DNA of 64,000 nt from Luscinia megarhynchos (taxonomy: Eukaryota; Chordata; Aves; Passeriformes; Turdidae): the NCBI GenBank assembly GCA_034336665.1, contig JAPFBE010000002.1, forward strand, positions 76,883,405 to 76,947,404, written 5' to 3'. The position numbers and the translations under genes were made by a program. Positions 49,201 through 61,045 of the stretch are shown here, one piece after another. The notes beneath the pieces were generated by a model. That model was not told the origin of the DNA and searched no databases. It was given only the letters and a program-made list of their open reading frames with translations. Within the stretch, counting starts at the first letter, position 1. Each line of letters opens with the position of its first letter.

Positions 49201-52200
49201 TATTTTTCACTCCAGGTGATTCTGTTGGAGACTTTTAAAGGTACTATCAATTTCAGCTTAGCTGTGTTTTCTCTGGCTGGCCTTTCACCTGAGCTTCGTC
49301 CAATAAGACATAGGAATCCACAATGTGAATGAGAAAGAGGTAAATAGACAAAATGATTTGGCAGAATATGGCACTGATGTTTTGAAAAATAGATTTTTTT
49401 CTAGAACTTCTGTGGAAATTATTCTATAGACTGAACTGATTCCAGGGAAAGGGCAGTGTGACCCTTTTTTGTTGATTCCATTTTCTGGATGAGACATTAT
49501 CACTCAGCACCACTAAAACCTGATTCTTGGCAGTTTTTTCTTGAATATTTTTTTTAGCAAAGTTCAAGTTTAGGTAAGAAGCAAAATATATAATTAAAGG
49601 ACTCCTTGGCTTGCAGTAGGTTCAGTTTTATATCTGATCCTATTTTATTTGCTACTCCTTGGTGGTGCTGTTGCACATGTGGGGTGAGATGGAGCCCACA
49701 GTAAGTTCCAGTCCCTGTGTGTGCACTGGGTGTTTGGGCTCTTGCCACCACAAAAGAAACTTTTGCCACCAGCTGATGGGAGGCCACAAATGGTGCAGAT
49801 GGTGTCTGTGCAAGGGGAGTCACATCATCTCCTGGGCTCTGCTTCTCAGATCCTTCAATAAAGCACTGAGAATGCAGGCAAACACCAATGCAGGCATCAT
49901 GTTTTGGTATCATATTGTGGTCAGTCCTCCTCATGTCTGGGTGCTCAGAAATTCCCAGAGGAACTGTTTTCTGTCTACTTCTGACCTCACTGTGGTCAAC
50001 TGGAAAACTGAATGTTCAGTTAATTGTCCAGACTCTTCCACAGCCATGGGGAAAGAGTTAACTGCAGGCAGGAAGCAGTTTGCCATTCTGACACTTCTAC
50101 TTTGGTGCAGTCAAGCACATCTTGGAGGGGATCATCCCTTTCCATCATCTCTAGAAGCATTTCTGGGCAAGTGGCTTTCCCTTTATGCTGGAACTCCAAA
50201 GTACAATGATGAAACTCACTCTGTGCTGGGGTGACCATAGGCTCAAGAACCTCAGTGTAGCTGGTGGCAGAAGCATCAGTTCGGTGTAAGGAGACCTCTC
50301 AAAGCTTCAAAGCCAGCCCAGATGTGTCTGTGGGCTGTCAGAAATATGTCACTGTACCCATTTCTTGCTGATGGCTGTGTCAGAGGCCAATGATTGGAGG
50401 CATCACTCCAGGGAACCAGCCTCTCACAGGGCTGTTGAGGCTGCAAGCAGCACCAAGGCCAGTGGCCCACCTTTGATTTTGGCAGATAAAGCTCCTGATT
50501 GCTAAGGGAAATCTTTGCACAGTGGATATGGCAGCACCTGAAGGAAAGATCCAACACACATATAAAAGAAATTCTAATGTTAAAGATATGATAGGGATTA
50601 TAGCTAATATCTAATTAGTTGCTGACACCAGTTCACTCTGAAGTCAGGTCAGTGGCCATGCTTATGTCAAAAGCATGACCTGAATGTGGCTGCTGCTCCT
50701 CTCCAACCTGAGTGAAGCTCAGGGATCACAGCCAGCAGGCAGCCAGTGGCAGCATTTGTTCTCCACAAGATGCTTCCACTTGCAACTCAGAAGAACAATT
50801 CTGCTGTATTCACAAAATGGTAGATGTATGCAGGGGCTACTGAGACAAGGGGAATGAGGAAGGTTTCTTCTGCCAGTTCTCTATATACAGATTTTGACAT
50901 AATGCAAATTGATAATAGCCCTTCATACAGGACACACTGATCAGTATATGAAACATAATTTGCTGCTTCTCAAATACTGCAAGTACATATGTCTAAAAAG
51001 AGAAATTGTACAGGCAGATATGCCAGTTAGATGCATAATATTGTAGCTTTGAGACCTGTGGTTGTGTTAGCTGTATTTACTGCCTGCAAGCAGTCTTCCC
51101 CATTAAGTATATTCATTGCACCTTACTTGAGCCAGCATTGCTCAATATTCATTAGCCTACAAATTAAATGTGAAGAATTAAAATTGGATAATCTCACTAT
51201 TTTACCATCTGTTCCTCAACTTGAAAGTAGCAGACTATCAAGCTGTTTTGTGGGTTTTTTCCTCAAATACTCATTACAGACAACAAACCACAACAGAACC
51301 TCAGGCACAAAAGTTTCAGGACTGTGTCCAAACTCAGACAGGTTTATTGAAAAAGCTTTGGAACCATTGTAAATTCAGCAAGAAAACAAAGAAGTGTTTT
51401 CTTCTAAACACAACTGGAGCTGCAGCAAAAAGACTCTGATGGTACTGCCAAAGCTGGCCACCAGAGACTGGTGGCTTTGCTCCTGCCAGACCCCTGGGAG
51501 TTTCTGGGACAGACAGCAGAAGCAGCATCTCACCGCAGACACAATGAGTACTGGCAAATTGGAAAAGGTGATAATATAACATTAAAGTCCTTTGTTAGCC
51601 TGCATGGAAGAAAATCAGGAGTCTAGCTTTAGAACTCTTGAGTGGTTGGTTTGGAAACACAATGAAACTAGAATGATTGTCTTTGAACATTTTGATAGGC
51701 AAAAGTTTTCCTGAAGTTTCTTGCAAAAATTTGGTTTAAAATGAAGATACCCAAGACTAATCTTGGTTAACCTCAGTAAAAAAAAAAAAAAAATTGTATT
51801 GTATTGTCTCCAAACTTCTGAACTTCAGTAAAAGCAATTGATGCTAATATTTGGTACCACCTCATATTCCCAGAGACTGAAGAAATGGCTGAGGAAAAGG
51901 CTTTCTGTAGCAATTATCCAAAGGGATAATTAAAATGCAGGTAAAGTTAAAATACAGATAAAAATTTTCCTATTTTAAAAAGGTAAACCAGGACATCAGT
52001 GACATATCACACTATCCCTAGAGATCCAGTGCCTGATGGGAGAATCAGCTCTGAACAAAGGGCCAATAAAAGTCTAATTTTAGTGTAGAAGTCTTTTTTT
52101 TTTTCCAGACACAGAGTGAATCAAGGCTAAAGGGGCATAAGGGTCATCTCTGTATTCTCCTTTTTGAGATGTCGTAGCTGCAGATCTGATCACTGCTGTA

Positions 52201-55200
52201 AAGGATCACCTTTGATAATTGTAGTAAAGGATCAACTTGCTGAGGGGCAAACTTCATCCTAATGTAGAGGCTAAAGCTTTGTTCCTATGGTACAAAAAGG
52301 TACAAGATGACTGCAGGGAAAGGTTAGTGACCTCTATTAAAACAAATAGACTATGCTGAGAACTTGGAATTCCCAGTAAATTTTGTTACTTTTTTTGTGG
52401 CTTCTGTTACAGCAGAATTTACTTTTTGATCTCTGCAAAATCCTCTTCTGAACCCTATAAATCCTTAGTATCATTATGACCACATAAGATTAACTGCAGT
52501 GAAGCTGTGGTGGAGAAACCTCAATTACTGGGAAGCACCTGGATAGGAAAGGTTAATAGAAACATCCAAGGGAAAGCATGTATGACACTGAGCAGTTATA
52601 AAACATTGCTCCCATGGTTTTTGTCACAACAAATCTCTGCCTGGATTCCCTGCTGTTGTCTGCCTTTGCCTACACACCCCTACAAAGGCAATAAATTCTT
52701 GTGTGGCTACTAATTACTGATTATATTAATGTACAGATTCATCATCTCCTCTTCTCCAAAGATACTTACTCATGATGTGTTCTTATATTATCTTCTGATG
52801 GTTACAAGAAATTTTGTGCCATACTGCAGATTTCCTTTAAAGACCCTTGTCTGTAGCAGTTTAAAGTAATTTTAAATCATGTCTGATTGATACTTAAATG
52901 ATAGTGCAAAGATTAAGAACAGACGTTGGTGTCTCAAAGAAGTTCAGTAGAAATCGGCTCCATTAAATGATTTACAAAAAGAATAAAAGGTCAAGAAACT
53001 TGTTCTTAATGCATCCCTGCAGTCTGAAGGTCTATTACACTCTGATGTCTCAGGCAGCTTAGAACAAAACCAAACCAAACTGTACAGCACCTAATTGCAC
53101 CTCAAGGCATTTTTTTAAAGGTTACAGCTGGAGCTGGACAGGAACTGAAAGATCTGATGAGATTCCTGCTCTTCCCCATGCTCCATGGGGATCACAGGTA
53201 CTGGAGCTGAACTTTGAAAGTGGAGCTGCAAACAGTTGTGCTTCTTATTCATTACACAACAACAACAGGAAGAAATCTCCAAGGTGGGAAAAGGGTACAA
53301 ATAAACTTTATCACTGGTACTTTTCAAATTCTGGGCTAAGACACATCAGTACATTGCTGTGTGTTCTGATTGTTTCTAAAACAAGACAGGGAAGCTTATT
53401 TGAGGGAGTGTAAATTACTTGAAGCCTACACTGTGTTCTGACATGATTTTTAACCTCATGAGGTGATCAGTGACCACCAGTCACTTCCTAGGGCAGGTTC
53501 ATGAATAATGCTATAAGGTAGGTGGCTTCTGTGCAGCAAAAGAGCATTTAAAATGAGAATTTGTAGTTTGTGGTTGGCAGGGGACTGTATATATGTATAC
53601 ATCCCTGTGTGTCCATGACTGCCTGTATGGGGAATTTAACTCCTTGGGAGCCTTGCTTGCTCCAAGCATCATCATCCAGATGCCAGAAGCAGTTATCCCT
53701 TCCATAGCACAGCAAAGATATCACAGTGTGTTCAGCTGTAAATATGGTGCACAGGTGCAGCCATGAGGTCTGCACAGGTGTTTCCTCAAGGGAAAGTGAA
53801 TTCTGCAGAGGAGAAACATCAGCAATGCACAGGGAAAAGCACATGGGAGTTGCATCACTGGCCTGGCAAATATTTGTTCACCTGACACCGTGAATCCTTT
53901 TCTGTGTGAAGGTTTGATGAAGCCAATACAAACATGGGAGACTTTACCCACGTTTTTGCTACAGCATCAACAACAGAGTAATGCACAGCACCTCAGAGCT
54001 CTTAACTATGTCCAAGGACTCTGAGCTCTTAACTGGGAAGGAGCAGGAAATAATTACAGCATCTCACAAATCACAGTTTCCCCCACACCACTTGGTATTT
54101 AAGATCAATAAACACGAATGTCCAGTTCAATGCTTCTTGTTGGTGCCTTTCAGATGTGTTCAGATTTGATGTTTCCAGGCTGAAGGTTCCTGCTATAGCC
54201 CTCTCAAATCCTTTGGCAAACAAGATGAATAGCTGTGTGGACAACCTGCAGAGCTGTAGAAAGCTAATCAATGCCTGCTTCATTCTCCAAATGCCTTATG
54301 TGCTTTCACAGGCAGTGTGAAAGTCAATATCCAAACAGGAGACCATTGAAACACATTGTCATGCCCTTCTGAGCAATTGTTTTGGTTTGCAGATGGCTTT
54401 TTCTTGCCCTGATCTTCATGGCAAAGCAAGCTGTGTGCTGCCAGTCTCTGCCCAGATGACATGATGCACCACATTTCTTACATGCCCCTGTGGAGAAATG
54501 TAGAGAAAACATTAAAAAGTAACCAAATCAAGAGGAGGATGTTGGTAAGTGAAGAGACACCAGCCTCAGTATTTTAGATGAGATCTCTGGATGTTAGTGG
54601 TGGGGAAACAGAAGAAAATGACTGACAATTAAATTCCTCTTACTTAACTTTAGCCATCCAAAAAACATCTGTCTATACTATTTACTTGAAATGCAGGCTC
54701 AGTTAATGGGAGAGACACACCTCCTCAAAATGTGATCTGTGCCTTCATCAGAACGTCTCAGTCTGGAGAGAATGTGCCCATTCTTCCATATGGGTGCAGA
54801 CATCTTTCACCAGCTGCCAAACTTCTACCAGGACCCCAGCAACTATGGGAAGAGCATGGACACACAGATTTAGTACCATAGTCTCTAAAGATGATTCAGT
54901 TTAAGCTTAATTTCCAAGGATGACTTAGGTAGCAAACAGCAGCATGGCATTGTAAATCAAGGAACTAAAACTACAATATGCCTGTTGCCTCTGAAAGTGG
55001 GATGCAAGCTCCTAAATTGCTTGATCCTTTGGGAAATCACAACTACTTCTGAAAGACTTTGAAATTATTGATTTTGGCACTATATTGCAGCAGCTTCAAA
55101 CACTATGTTAAATAATCTGATAATTTGAGAAATTAACTGAAGAGTGAGGTTTTGTTTTAACATCAACAAGCAATATATATCCTCATCAAAACAGTTTCAT

Positions 55201-55899
55201 GATTTTCAGGTGAATCTCTCAGTAGGGAATCAAGTTATTCCTTGTAATTTAATTTTTGATGGAATAAAATGTCATTTTAAAAGGCAATGCTGTATGCTAT
55301 GAAGCACAACAGGATGGTACTCTTATCTCCTCCACTCCCCAGCATCAGGAGCTCTGTGCTCTACAGCATTGATTTTTGAACTGTGCAAGTTTGCCTGCAA
55401 ACTATGGAGTCTATGGAGTCACACCCAGACTGAGGTTTCTGCAGCCCATTTCAGGTTCTTTCTGTTTCTAAAGACATGGCAGTAATGTTTTAGTGAGACC
55501 TTACATCCTGTATGAACAAGCCTAGAGAATAAAATAGTTACATAAACTCTAGCAAGAAATATTCAAGAGCATTTGATTGTTACAGGATGTTTTCAGGTTC
55601 GTGTCTCAAGGTTTGCCAAGGTGTTTGTGGTTTAATTTAGCAGCATTGAATAGTAAGTGCTTTCAGCTGCTGCTTACTGTGAAAGATCATCTAGAGTGTT
55701 GTACAAGGTCTAGATATTGCATGTCTTTCTGCACTTGCAGAATTAAAATCCTAAAATTATTTCACAAACTAAAATCTATCAGGATTTTCAAGCTCTATAA
55801 TCAGAGACTAGAAAGAATGAGAGTAGGGGGGAGGAGTGGGGAATGTAGAAAATACAAAAACAAAGGGAAAAATAAATATTTATCATGCTGCCATATTCA
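46233..55899. other. Unique non-coding DNA
   Basis: Nearly 10 kb without a recognisable transposon or gene. The longest plus-strand open frame of the window (49659-50234, 191 codons) and a 142-codon minus-strand frame (47636-48064) are here. Neither has recognisable domains, a signal peptide or plausible neighbours. Slightly G+C-richer patches lie at 47600-48290, 49650-50560 and 53550-53950. A poly-A run occurs at 51778-51793 without a visible retrogene upstream. A short AT-rich patch at 46910-46990 carries two TAATTAAT-type words. Confidence 0.55.
51778..51793. repeat. Poly-A homopolymer tract
   Basis: About 16 consecutive A bases, followed by a short ttgtattgtattg repeat. No processed transcript or LINE body is recognisable upstream, so I treat it as a simple repeat. 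Confidence 0.85.
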
Positions 55900-56156
55900 G
55901 CAACTGACAGAAGGAGGGGGCACAGTCTAAAGCTGCGCCAAGGGAAATATAGGTTGGATAATAGGAAAAAGATTTTCACTGAAAGAATAATAAAATACTG
56001 GAATGGTCTGTCTGGGGAGGTGGTGGAGTCACCATCCCTGGATGTGTTTAAAAAAAGACTGGATGTGGCACTTGGTGCCATGGTTTAGTTGAGGTGTTAA
56101 TGCATGGGTTGGACTTGATCTTGAAGATCTCTTCCAATCTAGTGATTCTGTGATAC
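55900..56156 (+). mobile_element. CR1 LINE 3' end, 5'-truncated
   Basis: Plus-strand CR1 tail with the sequence order gggcacagtctaaagctgcg, gaatggtctgtctggggagg, tggtggagtcaccatccctg and tggatgtggcacttggtgcc, ending in ctagtgattctgtgatactg. It covers the last part of ORF2 and the complete 3' UTR. Its 3' UTR differs from those at 43.9 and 59.4 kb, so it belongs to another CR1 subfamily. It is among the better-preserved copies here. The 5' break is near 55900. Confidence 0.93.
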
Positions 56157-59100
56157 TGATTAGATGGGCCTCAATAGAGATATAGTTGGAAATTGTACAT
56201 AATTTCAAATACAAATGGAAATGGAAAAAGGTCAGGAGAAAAGAAGGAAACAGTAAAAAGAACAATTCCACTATCACTGTCTCTACCCACCATGTATTCC
56301 ATGGACAACAGAGAAAGGACCCAGGAAAATAGATTGCATCGAAGTACCTAATCCATGATCAGTGGAAATATATTCTGACATTCTGAAACCATGCCAGTCA
56401 CCAATTTATGCAGCTTCTAGTTCTTGAGAGATTAAATTCTTCATAAGTGATTAGGAATAAGGCACAAAAAGTTGGTATATGAAAGTGCAGAGTACATACA
56501 CAGACTCTTCAAGGATACAGAGCAAACCTAGTGAATAGACTCTCTTACAGAGTCTATTCAGAGAAAAATAATTCTCCAAGTAGCAAAGATCAAAAATTTA
56601 TGAGGAAAACTGCACCAAGTATGTGCAAAATGCACAAATATAAACCAAGAAATTATAACTAAAGAAAGATTTTTGGGGGAAGAAAAAAAATGGCTTCTAA
56701 TCATTAATTCTCAATACATTGAGTTATTTACAATAGCTATGGCTAGAGAAGTCATTATGTCAAAGTTTACAGACAAGAAAAGCTGAGAAAACAAGCAGTG
56801 ACTCACAGGAAGAACTTCAAAATAGTGTGATAATAATGTTATAATAACTAAAAGTAAATGGTTGGTAAGGCCAGGTTGGCACTAGGTACAAAGACAAAGC
56901 AACAGCAGCCACACAAAAGCAAATGTACAATGTAGGCTGCAGTATATGAGTGAGCACACAAAGCTTCAGCAATTCAGCATCAAATTCAGTGACAGCATGG
57001 TCATTGCAGTGCTAAGATGTGCTCAGCCACAGCACAATGAAGGACAGGATGCAGACTGGATATTTAGACATCAAACCCACTTAGAAATTATGGCTTTCAC
57101 CTAAAACAAATATCATGTGCTCATAGGTACCAAACTGGATGAGCTGTTCCCACCACTGACAGATTTAGCCATCCATCCAGAAGGGCAGGCTGAGAGGCAC
57201 CATGCAGCACCATGGCACTGCTGTTGTCATATGAATTCATTTTGGAAATCCAGGCAAGCTCAGGAAACGAACCTGTTTATGAAGTTGCTATTTAGCTATA
57301 TGTGAGAAAACAGTTTTTAGGATAAAATAGTGTAATTTGGAAGAAGAAATTACACACTCCCTGCCTTGCAGCTCTCATTTCTCCATACTTGAACCTAATC
57401 AGCATCTAAAATGTATTTAGAAAGTTTAAACTTATTTTTCCTTTTCTTTTAACCTTTTAATTAATGCTGATAACTTATGCAGGGAAAACACTTGACTGCT
57501 CCTGTTATCCCCAAAACATTACATTTGAGAGATGATAAAATAGTAAGAACAGGCAAGCAGAGACAAAATCTGTGTGTTTTGTGGGCCTAAGTGAATGTTC
57601 ATCTCTAAAAATGCCACGTTATTTTTTTTTTCTTCTATTTGATCCCCTTTGTGGCAGTGCTGAAGCACTGACAGCTGAGATGAGTTCAGAGGCAGCTGAA
57701 GTGACCACTGCAGTTGGTCACCTGAGCTGGCCACAGGCGTGGGTCAGTGCTAGTGCCAAAAGTTGTTTGGCTTGAATGGCTGTAATTTTAAAGATATCAA
57801 AATTTGAAATATATCTGACTTACGGCCTCAGTCTGAGATGTTCTTTTAAATGTCTCCCTCCCCACAAAAACACCAACCAAACCCCCAAAATCAACCAAAA
57901 ACCTACCTTCTCAACTATCTCAAATAAGGTGTAAGAGAAGAGGAAGACAGATGATAGACAGATACTGAAAGGATCAAGAGGAAAATTCAAAAAGAAAAAG
58001 ATGGCTATTACAGACATAGAAGTAGTAAGTTTTCTGAAGGAAGCTTATTAAGACACTTTCCATATGCTGCATTTCTGTCTTCTCCTGCTTAAAATGTTGC
58101 AGGCTTTTTATTTCACTTATGAGATGGATTGAGCAGTTCTGGTTTGAGTCACACTCCTTTCTCTCTTTCTTTTTCACAGAACAATTTATTCACTGTTACC
58201 ATGGAAATGATTTCATCTTTCCAATAGTAGGATTCCAGCTCTGCAGTCTTGGTTTTGTCAATATAGTATCCAACCCCTAACATCCCTACTTTATTAATGC
58301 CACCCTTAGATGAGACTATTTACCTATATCAAGAAAAACGAATCTTTCAAAGAATTTAATCAGTTAAGGAAGCTGATACTCCATCATTTCATAGCTTTGT
58401 GCTGCAAATAAAAGACAGACAGTTGTGACCCTCACTATTTATTCAGACTCCTCACAAGACTCTGTCTTATCAGTCAGTTCTGTCCCTCCTGGAACAGGTA
58501 ATGCATAGACACTTATGTAACACAAGGCTTCCCAATTTTTTTTTCATTTTTTTTTTCTTTTTTATTTTCTCCACAACTTTATGTTTGTTTTCTTTCATAC
58601 TTCCATGAGGGTCTGGCATTCACGGGTTTGTATCCTCACCTTTATGCTGCTGTTACTGACAGACTTGCCAGGGGAAAGGCATACTCTAGTCTTTAAGTTA
58701 GAGCTTAAATGGGGTTTTCTGTTTCATAAGGCAGGTGAAGGGGCACACAGAGCACTCTGAAAGCAGCTGACAGAGAGCAGGAGCAGCAGACACCCATAAC
58801 GTGCACACACAGACACAAATAATCAGTGCTGTGTAAAAGAGGCATCATTTCCTCACAATTTGCCATGCTTCAGTTGTGACTCCTTTGCAAAACACAAGAT
58901 CCAGACACCATTCTTGTGGGGGAAAAAAAAAAAAAAAATCAGTTTCTCCCTTCATATTTATAAACAGATTTTAAGAGTCTGTTTGGGAGTAAGCAGAGTG
59001 ATTTAAAGTTCAGTCTGATATTGTTGATTTCTTTGCAAGAATTGCCTACCCAACAGCAAAATAGAGATTTCTCTTTAAAACATATTAAACTTAGAGCAAT

Positions 59101-59359
59101 TTTCTGCCAATGTTCTGGCTTGTCTTGGTGCATCAGGCAGAAGTCTCTTGGCCTCTCCAGCATGAGGCAGAAGTGCACAGCAATCAGATCAGCTGTGGCA
59201 CCATTGTCCATTTAAAGCCACATCTCAAAGCCAACTCAGCACTTCCTAAAGTTTCCAGCCCACCTTGCTCAACTTTCTGGTGTGTTTTGTTCAAAACTTA
59301 ACTTCTGGATGAGGTACACACGTCTTTCTTTAAAATACCCACATTGGTCTTCCTTCTGA
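56157..59359. other. Unique non-coding DNA
   Basis: No gene or transposon is recognisable. A perfect inverted repeat lies at 56532-56560. A poly-A run lies at 58922-58938 and T-rich runs at 58535-58565. The rest is ordinary AT-rich unique sequence. Confidence 0.6.
58922..58938. repeat. Poly-A homopolymer tract
   Basis: About 17 A bases after a short G run, without an upstream retroposon body. Confidence 0.85.
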
Positions 59360-59632
59360 ACAGAGGCATAGTATGAGATGAAGTGGCTTCAAGTTGGATT
59401 GAGAGATGTTTATATTGGATATTTGGAAAATTTTCTTCAGGGAAAGGGCTGTCAAGTATTGGAATAGCTGCCCAGGGAAGTGGTGGAGTCAGAATTCTTG
59501 GTATTTGAAAGCCACTTAGGTGTGATGCTTAGGTACAGGGTTTGGTGTTGGACTTGGCAGTGCAGGGTTAATGGCTGGACTCAATGATCTTAAAGGTCTT
59601 TTCCAACCTCAATGATCCTATGTTTCTAAAAA
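59360..59632 (+). mobile_element. CR1 LINE 3' end, 5'-truncated
   Basis: Plus-strand CR1 tail. Landmarks in order are gaagtggcttcaagttggat, tggaatagctgcccaggga, gtggtggagtcagaattctt, ggacttggcagtgcagggtt and gatcttaaaggtcttttcc, with a diverged terminal atgatcctatgtttcta. The UTR type, with the glycine-glutamine-like gcagtg ... gttaatggctggac block, differs from the other copies. It is more diverged than the 55.9-kb copy. Confidence 0.9.
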
Positions 59633-60268
59633 TTTCTTTTAAGAGTAGCCTCTTCAGAAAGGGATAAATTACCTCATTGATTGAATACTTAAAATTAGCA
59701 AGGCAGAGCTGATGAGTGTGAATGAATGTGTCGTTTTAATACTTTGGGGCTCTCTATGCATGGCATGTCATAATAGTACATTAAATTTTCAGATGTCTTG
59801 TTGCCTTCCAAGGCAAAAAATAGATAGTGAGGGAAGAGAGGGAACCATCAAAGATAAGAAATGTCTGGACAAAAAGACTATCTGTTCCAAGATGCTGCAC
59901 ATTTCAATTATGTCATTGCTATTTTTTCAGGCTCAGAGTGAGACAACTGGTAGGACACAATGTGGGGATGTGCTGAGTTCTGGCTTGGCTGCCTCTGCCA
60001 GTGGCAAAGATCAGGATATGATAAATGGAGCTGGTAGCTCCAGTGGTAATAATGAGGACCTTGATACTTCCTGTTGTATTTTCAGCTGCTTAAAATTTTG
60101 CAACCTGTTAATGGTTTGGGTGGAAGTTTTTCATGCTGTCTTTTTGCTTCCAAATGATCTCCTTCTTTTGAGTTTCACCTGACATAATTTGGCTATTTCT
60201 TATAGAGAAGCTTCCTGTTTGGTGCCTAATGCACAACAGAAGAACAAAACTGGGAAGAGTGAATAATA
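59633..60268. other. Unique spacer between two CR1 copies
   Basis: About 640 bp of unique DNA. A 156-codon plus-strand frame (59712-60182) is open here. It shows no domain I recognise, only a hydrophobic, leucine-rich end, and I regard it as chance. Confidence 0.5.
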
Positions 60269-61045
60269 GACCAGCTGAGTGTGTTGCCATGCAGTGGGAC
60301 CTGGGCAAGTGGAGAAATGGGCTGACAGAAATGTTGTGAAGTTCAGTAAAAGAAAATGCTAATTGCTGCATCAGGGGAGAGATAACCCCAGGCACCTGGA
60401 CAGGCTGAGCAATGACTGGCTGGGAAGCAGCTCTGAAAGAACCTGGGGTCAGAGTGGGCAAGCAACTGACCTTGAACTGGTGTGTCCCTGTGGCAAAGAG
60501 AGCCAACACCAGCCTGCACTACTTTAGAGAGCACATTGTCAGCAGGTGGGGAGAGGGGATTCCTCTCTCAGTGCTCAGCCCTGAGGAGAGACTTCTGGAG
60601 TATCAGGTCTGCTCCTGGCACTCCTGAGAGACTGGAATGGACTTGAGAAGGGACACAGACTTACTGAAGGGAGGCCAAAGAAAGGCCTCTGAGATGACTA
60701 AGGGAGTATCTTGCATACAGAAATAGGCTAAGGCTGGGATTATTCAGATGGAAAAAGGAGGAGGCTCATGGACCTTATCCATGTGAATGAATATCTGATT
60801 GGAGATAGTGAAGAAGAGGGAGTCAAGCTGTTCTAAGCAGTGCCCACTGACATGAGAAGAAGCTGATGGGTACAAAACTGAAACACAAAACTCCTTCTGA
60901 AATGAAAACATGAACATGAAAACATTTATTTAGTGTGAAAGACGTTGTGGAGGATCCATTCATGATGATATTCCAAACAGAAATAGATACGGACAAATTT
61001 CTCCAGCTGATTCTGCTTGAGTATGGGGTTTGAACAAGATACTGT
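60269..61045 (+). pseudogene. 5'-truncated CR1 LINE with ORF2 C-terminal coding remnant
   Basis: This is the most extensive CR1 copy here. It begins inside ORF2 (gtgttgccatgcagtgggac, gagaaatgggctgacagaaa) and carries the post-RT domain, then the block cttatccatgtgaatgaata and gcagtgcccactgacatgag, then a diverged tail near ctgcttgagtatggggtttg. One frame at 60412-60627 still reads like CR1 ORF2: a tryptophan-leucine-type start (TGWEAALKEPGVRVGKQLT), a CVPVAKRANTSLHY block for the usual CALVAKKANGILG, and a leucine-glutamate-tyrosine near its end. Frameshifts and stops break it elsewhere, and the RT catalytic part is absent. The terminal octamers are lost. Confidence 0.9.

Noticed and set aside
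51778..51793. Poly-A run as the tail of a processed pseudogene
   Set aside because: No coding-like or transcript-like sequence upstream and no target-site duplication seen.
59712..60182. 156-codon plus-strand open frame between two CR1 copies
   Set aside because: No recognisable domain, and its composition resembles translated non-coding DNA.
60108..60509. 133-codon minus-strand open frame
   Set aside because: It is largely antisense to the CR1 ORF2 remnant at 60269-61045.
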